From Pedobacter cryoconitis (GTDB lineage: Bacteria > Bacteroidota > Bacteroidia > Sphingobacteriales > Sphingobacteriaceae): a stretch of 64,000 nucleotides of DNA. The translations under genes and the position numbers were made by a program. Below are positions 46,363 through 55,188 of the stretch, one piece after another; the first letter of the stretch is position 1, and the number at the start of each line of letters is the position of its first letter. Location of the stretch: positions 1,022,284 through 1,086,283 of the forward strand of contig JAAAFW010000006.1 of NCBI GenBank assembly GCA_019352875.1. Reading direction: 5' to 3'. A model generated the notes under the pieces. It saw nothing but the letters and a program-made list of their open reading frames with translations, was not told where the DNA came from and searched no databases.

Positions 46363-46363
46363 T

Positions 46364-47578
46364 ATGAAAACCAAACTAGGCCATTTAACCTATTGTACAA
46401 ATATTCATGCCGGCAAGAACTGGGCAGAAGATTTCCAGATTCTACAGCAACATTATCCCGAAATCAAACAATCTGTATCAGCAGGAAATCCACTGGGGAT
46501 TGGTCTCCGGCTTTCTCATTCGGCGAGTCTGGAGCTTCAGAACGAAGATAAACTGGCGGCTTTTATAACCTGGCTGCAAGCGCAGAATGCCTACGTTTTT
46601 ACGATGAACGGTTTTCCTTATGGCGAATTTCATCATACGGTGGTTAAAGCAGATGTGCATACACCAGACTGGACTTCTTCAGAACGCAGGGAATATACTA
46701 TCCGCCTGTTCAAAATACTGAGCCGCCTGTTACCAGATGAACAGGAAGGCGGGATCTCGACTTCACCACTAAGTTACCGCCACTGGTTTAAAACACCAGA
46801 GGAACTGAAGGCAGCTACTAAAGCGGCGACGCTGAATATTATAGCTGTGCTGAAAACTTTAGTTCATATCGGACAGCAAACCGGAAAATATCTTCATCTG
46901 GATTTAGAACCTGAACCAGATGGCATCATTGAAACCGGCCAGGAATATATAGCGTGGTTTGAGCAGGAGTTACTGGTTTTGGGAATTCCGGAAATTGTGG
47001 CAGAATTTCAAGTGTCTGCAACAGAGGCAGAAGCTCTGCTAAAAAAGCACCTATGTTTATGTTATGACGTTTGTCATTTTTCTATCGGCTACGAAAACCA
47101 CCGGGAAATGATCGCTGCATTGAAAACTAAAGGATTGCGGGTAGGAAAAGTACAAATTAGTGCGGCACTTAAAGCTAACTTGAAGACCGGTATCGAAGAA
47201 CGGCGGGCGATCAAAAATAGTTTTGAGGAATTTAATGAGCCAACTTATTTGCATCAGGTAGTTGCTTTAAAAGAAGATGGAACTCTTTTGCGTTATCCGG
47301 ATTTGCCAGAAGCACTGGCAGATTTTGACCATGCTGGTGTGAAAGACTGGCGGTCGCATTTTCATGTTCCGGTCGCACTCACCGATATAAATGTTCTTCA
47401 GACCACACAGAGCGATATTATTGAGGTGCTGAAACTTCAAAAGGAGTATCAGTTCACGAATCATCTGGAGGTTGAAACTTATACCTGGGAAGTACTGCCG
47501 GAAGCGATTAAATTACCGATAAGCACTTCTATCAGTAAAGAACTGAATTGGGTGAATAATCAAATCGATCAATTATGA
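46364..47578 (+). CDS. eboE: EboE, xylose-isomerase-like TIM-barrel protein
   Basis: The product has 404 residues from ATG 46364; the frame is open from 46304 inside eboD, but that start is rejected. It has the EboE N-terminus GHLTYCTNIHAGKNW and AP-endonuclease/xylose-isomerase-like metal segments (YLHLDLEPEPDG, LCYDVCHFSIGYE, SHFHVPV, HLEVETYTWEVLP). It is annotated in databases as a metabolite traffic protein, without known chemistry. Its stop overlaps the eboF start by the ATGA four-base pattern. Confidence 0.87.
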   Translation: MKTKLGHLTYCTNIHAGKNWAEDFQILQQHYPEIKQSVSAGNPLGIGLRLSHSASLELQNEDKLAAFITWLQAQNAYVFTMNGFPYGEFHHTVVKADVHTPDWTSSERREYTIRLFKILSRLLPDEQEGGISTSPLSYRHWFKTPEELKAATKAATLNIIAVLKTLVHIGQQTGKYLHLDLEPEPDGIIETGQEYIAWFEQELLVLGIPEIVAEFQVSATEAEALLKKHLCLCYDVCHFSIGYENHREMIAALKTKGLRVGKVQISAALKANLKTGIEERRAIKNSFEEFNEPTYLHQVVALKEDGTLLRYPDLPEALADFDHAGVKDWRSHFHVPVALTDINVLQTTQSDIIEVLKLQKEYQFTNHLEVETYTWEVLPEAIKLPISTSISKELNWVNNQIDQL

Positions 47579-48960
47579 AAAAGACGATAGTTATTGACGT
47601 GGTAGGTTTATCATCTGGTTTAATCGGGGAGTTTACCCCATTCCTTAGTAATTACGTAAAAACAAGAAACGTATCTGTTATAGAACCGATGCTGCCTGCA
47701 GTTACGACAGCAGTGCAGTCTACTTATTTAACAGGTAAATTGCCAGATGAGCATGGTATTGTCGGTAATGGCTGGTATGACCGGACTGATGCCGAAATTA
47801 AGTTCTGGAAGCAATCAAATAAACTGGTGCTTTCAGAGAAAATATGGGATAGGGCGAAACGCGAAAACCCTGATTTTACCTGTTCCAATATGTTCTGGTG
47901 GTACAATATGTATTCTAATGCCGATTATTCGGTAACACCCCGGCCAAACTATCTGGCTGATGGCAGAAAGATGCCTGATTGTTATTCTGATCCGGCAACG
48001 TTGCGGGATGAGTTGCAGGAGAAATTAGGAACCTTCCCTTTATTTAGTTTCTGGGGTCCTGGGGCGAATATAAAATCTACAGCCTGGATTGCGGAGGCAT
48101 CCATACTGACAGATCAGCGTTATAATCCAACTTTAACATTTATCTATCTGCCCCATCTGGATTATTGCCTGCAGAAGTTCGGGCCTGAGTTTTCCAGTAT
48201 AAAACAGGAATTAGGGGAAATTGACCTGGTGTTAAAAAGACTGATAGAGTATTACCAGCAGCAGCAAGATGTGGAGCTGATTATTCTTTCTGAATATGGA
48301 ATTGCACCTGTAAGCCGTCCGGTTCATGTTAACAGGATACTGCGGGAAAACAAATTCCTGCAGATTCGTGTCGAGCGCGGACTGGAGTTGCTGGATGCAG
48401 GTGCCTCTGCCGTTTTTGCGGTTGCAGACCATCAGGTTGCCCATATTTATTTTAATGATCCGGGTAAAATAGATCAGGTTAAACAACTTTTTGAAGGCCT
48501 GCCTGGGATTGCTGCAGTACTTGACGAAGCAGGTAAAAAAGCGCATGGTATTGCTCATGAACGTGCAGGTGAGCTCGTTCTGATTGCAGAACCCGATAGC
48601 TGGTTCACTTATTATTTCTGGCTGGATGATGCCAAAGCGCCGGATTATGCCAGATGTGTTGATATTCATAAAAAACCAGGATATGATCCGGTCGAGATGT
48701 TTATGTCTTCTAAAGCTAGAGCCGGGTATAAATTACTGAGAAAGAAAGCGGGTTTTCGCTATATTATGGATGTTATTCCGCTGGATGCCAGTTTGGTCAA
48801 AGGATCTCATGGAAGTCCTGCAGTATCAAAATCCTATCATCCTGTACTGATCTCTGATAATGGTCTGATTTCTCAAAACCTGAAAGCGACAGAAGTTTAT
48901 GATATCATCTGGAATACCCTGACAGATAATTCGGTAAACAATGAAAAAGGCCTTCATTAA
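47575..48960 (+). CDS. eboF: EboF, alkaline-phosphatase-superfamily (nucleotide pyrophosphatase-like) protein
   Basis: The product has 461 residues of the type I phosphodiesterase/nucleotide pyrophosphatase family. The N-terminal metal site IDVVGLSSGL and the nucleophile-region Thr in PAVTTAVQSTYLTGKLPDEHG are visible, as are IYLPHLDYCLQKFG and a late KGSHGSP. There is no signal peptide. It completes the ebo set. The last codons (NEKGLH-stop) lie within the terminator stem, and the TAA is in its loop, so folding of the RNA and the end of translation are linked. Confidence 0.85.
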   Translation: MKKTIVIDVVGLSSGLIGEFTPFLSNYVKTRNVSVIEPMLPAVTTAVQSTYLTGKLPDEHGIVGNGWYDRTDAEIKFWKQSNKLVLSEKIWDRAKRENPDFTCSNMFWWYNMYSNADYSVTPRPNYLADGRKMPDCYSDPATLRDELQEKLGTFPLFSFWGPGANIKSTAWIAEASILTDQRYNPTLTFIYLPHLDYCLQKFGPEFSSIKQELGEIDLVLKRLIEYYQQQQDVELIILSEYGIAPVSRPVHVNRILRENKFLQIRVERGLELLDAGASAVFAVADHQVAHIYFNDPGKIDQVKQLFEGLPGIAAVLDEAGKKAHGIAHERAGELVLIAEPDSWFTYYFWLDDAKAPDYARCVDIHKKPGYDPVEMFMSSKARAGYKLLRKKAGFRYIMDVIPLDASLVKGSHGSPAVSKSYHPVLISDNGLISQNLKATEVYDIIWNTLTDNSVNNEKGLH

Positions 48961-48977
48961 CGAAGGCCTTTTTCATT
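48940..48977. terminator. Perfect 16-bp bidirectional terminator at the end of the ebo operon
   Basis: AATGAAAAAGGCCTTC (48940-48955) pairs exactly with GAAGGCCTTTTTCATT (48962-48977) around a six-base loop that includes the eboF stop codon. A- and T-runs inside the stem make it work in both directions, between eboF and the convergent GH92 gene. Confidence 0.85.
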
Positions 48978-49031
48978 GCCCCCGATTAAGTGTCTAAATT
49001 TGGGGGCAATTCATTTTGAGGCATTTAGTGT

Positions 49032-51332
49032 TTATTTCTTTAGCTCATTTGAGAATGAATATGGCAGGTCTGCTGTATTTATTCCTCTGGTTTTTTCGGG
49101 TTTGTCCGACATCTCGAAACTGATCATGCCTCCTTTGGTTAAATCCTGGTGTGTCAGGTAATTATGGGTATGGCTTTTACCGTTTAGTTTCATGGACTTG
49201 ATATACCTGTTTTTGCGGTTGTTATTGCCCGCACTAATGGTCATTTGCTTCCCGTTTTCGAAGTTCAGCCTTACCTTGCTGAATAAAGGGGAACCGGTGA
49301 TATATTCATCTGTTCCCGGACATACCGGATAAAAACCGAGGGCGGAAAATACGTACCAGGCCGATGTCTGACCATTGTCTTCATCACCGCAATATCCGTC
49401 AGGGGCAGAAGAGTATAATTTGTCCATTACTTCCCTTGCCCAGTATTGCGCTTTCCATGGTTCCGAAGAGTAGTTATAAAGATAAATCATGTGTTGTATA
49501 GGCTGGTTTCCATGTGCGTACTGGCCCATATTCATAACCTGCATTTCTCTCATTTCATGAATCATACTTCTGCTGTCCATACCTAACGAACCAGGCATGG
49601 TGAATACAGAGTCAAGCATATGGTTAAATGTCTTTTTACCACCCATCAGGTCAATCAGTCCCTGCGGATCGTGCAGTACCGACCAACTGTAATGCCAGCT
49701 GTTGCCCTCTGTGAAATCTTTACTCCAGTCGGTCGCTTTAAAATAGTCCTGGAAATTACCATCGGCCTTTTTACCACGCATCAGATTATATTTGGGATCA
49801 AATACATTTTTGTAGTTCATTGCCCGTTTTGCATAGATTTCTATCTCTTGCTCCGGACGCTTTAATGCTTTGCCAAGTTTATAAATTGTCCAGTCATTAT
49901 AAGCATATTCCAGTGTCCGTGCGACATTCTGTGTAATTCCGGCATCATTAGGGATATAGCCTAGTTTATTGTATTCCTGGTAGCCTGTCCGCCCCGATGC
50001 AGCTACTGTCGGGTGAACATTATTTGCCCCGTTTTTCAGTGCTTCCCATAATATTTGAATATCGTAGCCTCTTAAACCCTTCAGATAGGCATCTGATACC
50101 ACAGACGCAGAGTTATTACCGATCATGGTATTTCTATGTCCAGGACTCGCCCATTCTGGTAAAAAGCCGCTTTCTTTATACGCATTTGCTAATCCTTCCT
50201 GCATTTTTACGCTTTGCGAAGGATACATAAGGTTAAGAAATGGGAAGAGGCTTCTGAAAGTATCCCAAAAACCAGTATCAGTAAACATATAACCAGGTAA
50301 TACTTTTCCGTTATACGGGCTATAGTGAACGGTATTTCCGGTGGCATCTATTTCATAGAAGCTTCTTGGGAATAGCAAAGAACGATAAAGGCAGGAATAG
50401 AATGTTCTTTTGTTGTCTATATTCTGGTCTTCTACCTGAATTTTTCCCAGCACCTCATTCCAGGTATTTTCTCCTTTTTTTACCAGCTGATTAAAGTTGT
50501 CATGTCCTAATTCTTTAAGGTTTATTTCTGCCTGTTCCGGACTGATAAAAGAAGAGGCTACCCTGGCATGTACCTGCTCACCTTTATGTGTAGAAAAACC
50601 AATGATTGCGCCGCTGTGTTTACTTTCACTCTCCACTCCGTCAGCATTGATGCTACCATTTGAAACTGCAGCCTGGTAGGTGAATGGCTTGTCAAAAACA
50701 ATTACAAAATAGTTCTTAAAGTTATCAGGCACGCCACCGCTGTTTCTGGTCGTATATCCTACAATTTTTTTCTCAGATTTAATAATTTTGGTATAAGATC
50801 CTTTATCAAAAGCATCAATGGTGATATAGGCCTGCTTAGTTTCAGGAAAGGTGAATCGGAACATCGCAGCACGGCTTGTTGGTGTGATTTCGGTTGTGAC
50901 ATCGTGATCTGCAAGATATACGCTATAATAGTTCGGTCTTGCGATTTCTGACTTGTGGGAAAACCAGCTTGCGCGTTTCTCTTCATCGAACTGAACCTCT
51001 CCGGTACCCGGCATAATCGAGAACTGACCATAGTCATTCATCCATGGACTCGGCTGGTGGGTTTGTTTAAATCCTCTTATTTTTTCTGCGTTATAGGTAT
51101 AGATCCATCCATCTCCCATTTTTCCTGTTTGCGGAACCCAGAAATTCATACCCCATGGCATTGCTATAGCCGGGTAAGTATTGCCGGTAGACAGTCCATA
51201 GCTGGAAGAGGTTCCTGTTAAAATGTTCACATAATCCAGCAGATTGTCTTTTTGCTGCGCATTTGTGACCGTGCTGAGCTGGAAAGTGAAGGCAAAGCAG
51301 ATTAAGATTCTCAATGAAATTTTAAATGACAT
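49032..51332 (-). CDS. Secreted GH92 alpha-mannosidase
   Basis: The product has 766 residues with a signal peptide at 1-25 (..VTNA|Q). An N-terminal beta-sandwich (about 28-270) and an (alpha/alpha)6 catalytic domain follow, with the GH92 hallmark GYCGDEDNGQTSAWYVFSAL and FPVCPG-type segment near 655-680, and ITGSPLF. GH92 enzymes are Ca2+-dependent exo-alpha-mannosidases, mostly alpha-1,2, acting on N-glycans and mannans. It is divergent from the GH29 gene across 180 bases containing the fucose-locus activator element, so both may be co-induced. This suggests a substrate with both mannose and fucose. Confidence 0.92.
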   Translation of the reverse strand: MSFKISLRILICFAFTFQLSTVTNAQQKDNLLDYVNILTGTSSSYGLSTGNTYPAIAMPWGMNFWVPQTGKMGDGWIYTYNAEKIRGFKQTHQPSPWMNDYGQFSIMPGTGEVQFDEEKRASWFSHKSEIARPNYYSVYLADHDVTTEITPTSRAAMFRFTFPETKQAYITIDAFDKGSYTKIIKSEKKIVGYTTRNSGGVPDNFKNYFVIVFDKPFTYQAAVSNGSINADGVESESKHSGAIIGFSTHKGEQVHARVASSFISPEQAEINLKELGHDNFNQLVKKGENTWNEVLGKIQVEDQNIDNKRTFYSCLYRSLLFPRSFYEIDATGNTVHYSPYNGKVLPGYMFTDTGFWDTFRSLFPFLNLMYPSQSVKMQEGLANAYKESGFLPEWASPGHRNTMIGNNSASVVSDAYLKGLRGYDIQILWEALKNGANNVHPTVAASGRTGYQEYNKLGYIPNDAGITQNVARTLEYAYNDWTIYKLGKALKRPEQEIEIYAKRAMNYKNVFDPKYNLMRGKKADGNFQDYFKATDWSKDFTEGNSWHYSWSVLHDPQGLIDLMGGKKTFNHMLDSVFTMPGSLGMDSRSMIHEMREMQVMNMGQYAHGNQPIQHMIYLYNYSSEPWKAQYWAREVMDKLYSSAPDGYCGDEDNGQTSAWYVFSALGFYPVCPGTDEYITGSPLFSKVRLNFENGKQMTISAGNNNRKNRYIKSMKLNGKSHTHNYLTHQDLTKGGMISFEMSDKPEKTRGINTADLPYSFSNELKK

Positions 51333-51386
51333 GTGATTAGGTTTATATTGGTTTAAGGTATACTAAAACGATTTATAGCTCTATTA

Positions 51387-51422
51387 GGCTAAAATAATAT
51401 CAATACTGGTTAATATTACAAG
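51387..51422 (+). promoter_or_regulatory. Candidate AraC activator site B (GH29 promoter)
   Basis: A 36-bp element beginning GGCTAAAATAATATC and ending TTAATATTACAAG shares 26 of 36 bases with site A at 53841. It ends exactly 22 bases before TATGTTTA (51445-51452), a TAnnTTTA -7 box for the GH29 gene. It may also act on the divergent GH92 gene. Confidence 0.65.
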
Positions 51423-51444
51423 AAATTTAAATATTTAACTTCTT

Positions 51445-51452
51445 TATGTTTA
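51445..51452 (+). promoter_or_regulatory. -7 box of the GH29 gene
   Basis: TATGTTTA matches TAnnTTTG except for the last base. It lies 22 bases downstream of activator site B, and no good TTTG -33 box accompanies it, as expected for an activator-dependent promoter. Confidence 0.5.
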
Positions 51453-51512
51453 CGAATACGAGCACAGCATGTAAAGAACTGTGAGTTTATTGCTAATCTA
51501 AAATCTAGTTTA

Positions 51513-52916
51513 ATGTTAAAAAAAGCTATTCTGGGCCTGGTATTGATACTTGGCTTTAACACCACTACGCTACTGGCGCAAGATGTAAATTCCAAGCCAC
51601 TACCATTGCATCAATTACAGCAGCAGTTTGTCGACTTGAGGTTCGGTATGTTTATTCACTTCAATATTCCAACCTATGCTAATGCAGACTGGCCGGATCC
51701 GGATGCACCTGCCTCACTTTTTAATCCGGTTGACCTGGACTGCGATCAATGGGCAAAAGCTGCAAAGGCGGCAAATATGACTTATGGTTGTATTACTACA
51801 AAACACCATAGCGGATTCTGTATCTGGGATACTAAAACAACGGATTACAGTATTAAGAGCAGTCCTTTCAAAAGAGATGTGGTGCGGGAGTATGTAGATG
51901 CATTTCGTAAGAATGATCTGAAAGTTATGCTGTATTACTCTATTCTGGATACACACCATAAATTAAGACCAAATGATATTACACCTAACCATATCGATAT
52001 GGTTAAAAAACAGATCACAGAATTATTAACCAATTATGGCCCGATTGAGGCTCTGGTTATCGATGGATGGGATGCGCCATGGTCAAGAATCACTTATGAT
52101 GAAATTCCATTCGAAGAAATCTATCACCTGGTTAAAAAGCTGCAGCCGAACTGTCTGTTAATGGACTTAAACGGCGCAAAATATCCTGCTGAAGGTCTGT
52201 ACTACACAGATATCAAAACTTATGAAATGGGTGCAGGACAACATGTATCTAAAGAAACCAATAAGATGCCGGCTTTGGCCTGCCTGCCAATCAACACAGC
52301 ATGGTTCTGGAAAACAGATTTTCCTCAGGTGCCTGTTAAATCTGCAGCGAAACTGGTTAATGAAACTTTGATTCCTTTAAACAACGCTAACTGTAACTTC
52401 ATTTTAAATGTTGCGCCTAACCGTAATGGATTGATCGATGAAAATGCGTTGGCTGAGTTAAAAGAGATTGGAAAAATCTGGAAGAATGAAGGTTCAGTAG
52501 GTAAAATTGCAGAGACCGGAGCTCCTATCATTTCATCTAACCTGGCTAAAAATAAACCTTCCAATTCCAGCTGGAGTGATGATTCCAATATCATGGATCT
52601 TGCCAATGATGATAGTTTCCGTTCTTCGTGGGTATCCAATCCAGAGGTAAAGAATCCTTGGTATGAAATCGATTTCAGAAAGCCAACGACTTTTAATACT
52701 GTCGTTATTGCACAGAACGATGCTAACTTCAGTAACTATACTTTGGAATATTACCAGAATAAGACCTGGAAAAAAGTCTATGATGGGGAGAATAGCAAGA
52801 AAGTAAAAGTAAATAGATTTGATAAGGTGACCGGTGAAAAAGTAAGAGTGAAAATCAAAGATTCGGGTAAACAGGTTTCGATCTCTGAATTTGAAGTTTA
52901 TAACGAAAAAAGGTAA
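51513..52916 (+). CDS. Secreted GH29 alpha-L-fucosidase with C-terminal discoidin-like domain
   Basis: The product has 467 residues with a signal peptide (1-22). The GH29 TIM barrel (about 30-345) shows FGMFIHF at 44-50, TKHHSGFCIW at 97-106 and LVIDGWDAPW at 181-190, where Asp184 is the likely nucleophile. The usual KHHDGF reads KHHSGF here. Residues about 350-467 form an F5/8 type C-like sugar-binding domain (WYEIDFRKPTTFNTV). It releases L-fucose from glycans in the periplasm or at the surface. The downstream genes degrade fucose, which supports the call. Confidence 0.9.
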   Translation: MLKKAILGLVLILGFNTTTLLAQDVNSKPLPLHQLQQQFVDLRFGMFIHFNIPTYANADWPDPDAPASLFNPVDLDCDQWAKAAKAANMTYGCITTKHHSGFCIWDTKTTDYSIKSSPFKRDVVREYVDAFRKNDLKVMLYYSILDTHHKLRPNDITPNHIDMVKKQITELLTNYGPIEALVIDGWDAPWSRITYDEIPFEEIYHLVKKLQPNCLLMDLNGAKYPAEGLYYTDIKTYEMGAGQHVSKETNKMPALACLPINTAWFWKTDFPQVPVKSAAKLVNETLIPLNNANCNFILNVAPNRNGLIDENALAELKEIGKIWKNEGSVGKIAETGAPIISSNLAKNKPSNSSWSDDSNIMDLANDDSFRSSWVSNPEVKNPWYEIDFRKPTTFNTVVIAQNDANFSNYTLEYYQNKTWKKVYDGENSKKVKVNRFDKVTGEKVRVKIKDSGKQVSISEFEVYNEKR

Positions 52917-52930
52917 ATAAAAGACTATAA

Positions 52931-53806
52931 TTAATTGATAAGCCTGCGGTATTCCCGCGGGCTTTTTTTGTTTATCTTCTTGAAGAATCGGTTGAAATTA
53001 GATACATTATTGAAGCCGCATTCATAAGCAATATCCGTAATGCTGTTATCTGTATCTTTTAATAATTTGCAGGCAAAGCTGATTCTTATTTCATTTACAA
53101 ATTCGGTAAAAGACTTTTGTGTTCTGGACTTGAAAAAGCGGCAGAATGCATGAGGATTCATGGCAGCAATCCCGGATATAGTTTCCAGTGATATATCTTC
53201 CCGGAAGTTATTAAATATAAACTTAAAGACCTGGTCCATTCTTTTACTGTCCTGGTACTGGTAGTGATTAATGTAGTTTATGCTCGCCAGATAACTATAT
53301 TCTTCAGCAGCCATCATGATGTCCAGTATATTCAGCAGGGTGATGATTTTTTGCAGTCCTTCCTGTTTCAAAATTAGAATCAATTGATCCAGAATCAATT
53401 GTTTACTGTGCCCTGCGAATTCAATTCCTCTCTGTGAAGTTTTTAGAAACGACTCTAGTCTGCTGGTTTTACCAAAGGGAGCGAGATGGCAGATCAATTT
53501 TTCCGGGTTAAAGAATAAAGAGAGCGAATGTGCATGAACATCATCCTTGATGTCAGCATTCTCAGGGTCTATGGTGCTGTGCCAGACGTGCGGAATATTT
53601 GAGCCCAGAAAGATCAGCTCGCCACTTTCATAATTGTCGACCAGGTCACCTATAATCCTTTTTCCATTGCTCTTTAGCACATAAACGAGCTGGCATTCTT
53701 CATGAAAATGAAATTCACCCGAAAAATGACGGAGCTTAATTTCTTTAGCTGTAAAAATATTATCGGAAGATATGCCGTCTGTTTTAATTGTTAATACTGG
53801 TTTCAT
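52931..53806 (-). CDS. AraC-family regulator of the fucose locus
   Basis: The product has 291 residues from ATG 53806; a start at 53839 would add eleven basic residues and cannot be excluded. The N-terminal cupin-like sensor (about 1-140; GEFHFHEECQLVYVLK, ELIFLGSNIPHVWH) and the C-terminal double helix-turn-helix (about 190-291; NPHAFCRFFKSRTQKSF, ITDIAYECGFNNVSNFNRFF) are both clear. It lies between GH29 and the divergent fucose-catabolic operon. Three matching 36-bp elements at the locus promoters are its probable targets. It is likely an activator that responds to fucose or a derivative. Confidence 0.88.
   Translation of the reverse strand: MKPVLTIKTDGISSDNIFTAKEIKLRHFSGEFHFHEECQLVYVLKSNGKRIIGDLVDNYESGELIFLGSNIPHVWHSTIDPENADIKDDVHAHSLSLFFNPEKLICHLAPFGKTSRLESFLKTSQRGIEFAGHSKQLILDQLILILKQEGLQKIITLLNILDIMMAAEEYSYLASINYINHYQYQDSKRMDQVFKFIFNNFREDISLETISGIAAMNPHAFCRFFKSRTQKSFTEFVNEIRISFACKLLKDTDNSITDIAYECGFNNVSNFNRFFKKINKKSPREYRRLIN
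52941..52970 (+). terminator. Terminator of the GH29 gene, inside the 3' end of araC
   Basis: AGCCTGCGG (52941-52949) pairs with CCGCGGGCT (52955-52963) with one T-G wobble and a five-base loop, followed by a T-run. It overlaps the last codons of the convergent araC gene. Confidence 0.75.
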
Positions 53807-53840
53807 TTTATCAGCGTGTCTATATATCCGTTGCCTCACA

Positions 53841-53876
53841 GGCTAAGATAATATTGAAATATGTTAATATTATCTG
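53841..53876 (+). promoter_or_regulatory. Candidate AraC activator site A (fucose operon promoter)
   Basis: A 36-bp element beginning GGCTAAGATAATATTG and ending GTTAATATTATCTG. It ends 22 bases before TATCTTTA (53899-53906). It lies between the divergent araC gene and the fuconate dehydratase operon, so it could also serve autoregulation. Confidence 0.65.
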
Positions 53877-53898
53877 ATAACCCCAGTTATCCCCTCAA

Positions 53899-53906
53899 TA
53901 TCTTTA
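53899..53906 (+). promoter_or_regulatory. -7 box of the fuconate operon
   Basis: TATCTTTA, a TAnnTTTA box 22 bases downstream of activator site A and 47 bases before the start codon. Confidence 0.5.
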
Positions 53907-53953
53907 CAAAGAGCCCGGACTAACAGGGTTCAGTTTTTTATAATAAATTATAT

Positions 53954-55180
53954 ATGCTGATAGAAAATATACTGGTAAAGGACAAACGCTTTTCTTTACC
54001 TGGCGGAGCAGGTTCAGATGCTGTGAATGATGCCACACAATATGCCTATGCTGTCTGTGAATTTCACACAGAAAACCCGGACATAAAAGGCGTCGGTCTT
54101 GCTTTTACTTTGGGTGCAGGGAATGATTTGGTATGCAAAGCAATTGAATACCTTTCTGTTCCACTAAAAGGAAAGGATATCGAAGAAATAATGGCAGATT
54201 TCGGGCCGGTTTACCGTTCCGTACTCGACTCCCCGAGTTATCGCTGGCTGGGACCACATAAAGGCGTGGTACATCTTGCACTGGCCGCGATTGTCAACGC
54301 TTGTTTTGACCTTTGGGCAAAAAAACGAGAGGTTCCATTATGGAAACTTTTGCTTGATCTCTCTCCTGAGGAGTTAGTTAATACGCTAGATTTTAGCTAT
54401 ATAGAAGATGTACTAACCAGGCAAGAAGCTCTGGCGATCTTAAAGGAACAAGAAGAAAGCAGGCATCTGCGTGAATCTGTTTTGGCGCAGGGCTATAAGG
54501 CATATGATACTTCCGTTGGCTGGTTTAATTATACAGATGAAGAAATCAAAGAAAACGTTACCCGGGCTGTAAAAAATGGCTTTACTGCCTTAAAATTAAA
54601 AGTAGGTTCTGCAGAGCCTGAACGCGATATCCGCAGAGCGAAGCTGATTCGGGAAATTGCCGGCGAGCAGGCAACTATTATGTTGGATGCCAATCAAAAA
54701 TGGACGTTGGAACAGGCTGTGGAAATCAGTAAATCACTGGAAGTGATCAGACCTTACTGGATTGAGGAACCAACACATCCTGATGACGTGGAGGCACACC
54801 GGATTATTGCGGAAGCAATCTCCCCGGTAAAAGTTGCAACTGGTGAACATATTCCAAATAAAGTCATCTTTAAGAATTTTATGCAGGCCGGTGCAATGTA
54901 TTTCTGCCAGGTAGATTGCGTAAGAGTTGGTGGTATTTCTGAATTTATCACAATTAGTCTGATGGCCAGAAAATTTAATCTGCCAGTCGTCCCTCATGTG
55001 GGAGATATGGGTCAGATCCATCAGCATCTTGTTCTGTTTAATCATATTGCTATGGGGCATGAAAATCTGTTTCTGGAACATATACCCCATCTTTCCAAGT
55101 ATTTTAAATTTCCAGCCCTCATTAAAAATGGATATTATGTAACCCCGCAGGCAAGCGGAAGCAGTAGTGATCTTTTATAA
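53954..55180 (+). CDS. fucD: L-fuconate dehydratase, enolase superfamily
   Basis: The product has 408 residues. It removes water from L-fuconate to give 2-keto-3-deoxy-L-fuconate. The match to the fuconate dehydratase branch (bacterial FucD and human ENOSF1) is strong over the whole length, with GSDAVN at 20-25, RWLGPHKGVVHLA at 97-109 and YWIEEPTHPDD. Catalytic Lys214/Lys216 stand in LKLKVG, metal ligands Asp245, Glu271 and Glu298 in the expected strands, and His348 in VPHVGDMG. It is cytoplasmic and first in a four-gene operon behind AraC site A. Confidence 0.92.
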   Translation: MLIENILVKDKRFSLPGGAGSDAVNDATQYAYAVCEFHTENPDIKGVGLAFTLGAGNDLVCKAIEYLSVPLKGKDIEEIMADFGPVYRSVLDSPSYRWLGPHKGVVHLALAAIVNACFDLWAKKREVPLWKLLLDLSPEELVNTLDFSYIEDVLTRQEALAILKEQEESRHLRESVLAQGYKAYDTSVGWFNYTDEEIKENVTRAVKNGFTALKLKVGSAEPERDIRRAKLIREIAGEQATIMLDANQKWTLEQAVEISKSLEVIRPYWIEEPTHPDDVEAHRIIAEAISPVKVATGEHIPNKVIFKNFMQAGAMYFCQVDCVRVGGISEFITISLMARKFNLPVVPHVGDMGQIHQHLVLFNHIAMGHENLFLEHIPHLSKYFKFPALIKNGYYVTPQASGSSSDLL

Positions 55181-55188
55181 ATAAGCAG

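Noticed and set aside
48232..48669. 145-codon minus-strand frame inside eboF
   Set aside because: Antisense shadow of a well-supported gene.
54734..55090. 118-codon minus-strand frame inside fucD
   Set aside because: Antisense shadow; the enolase active-site residues are all on the plus strand.
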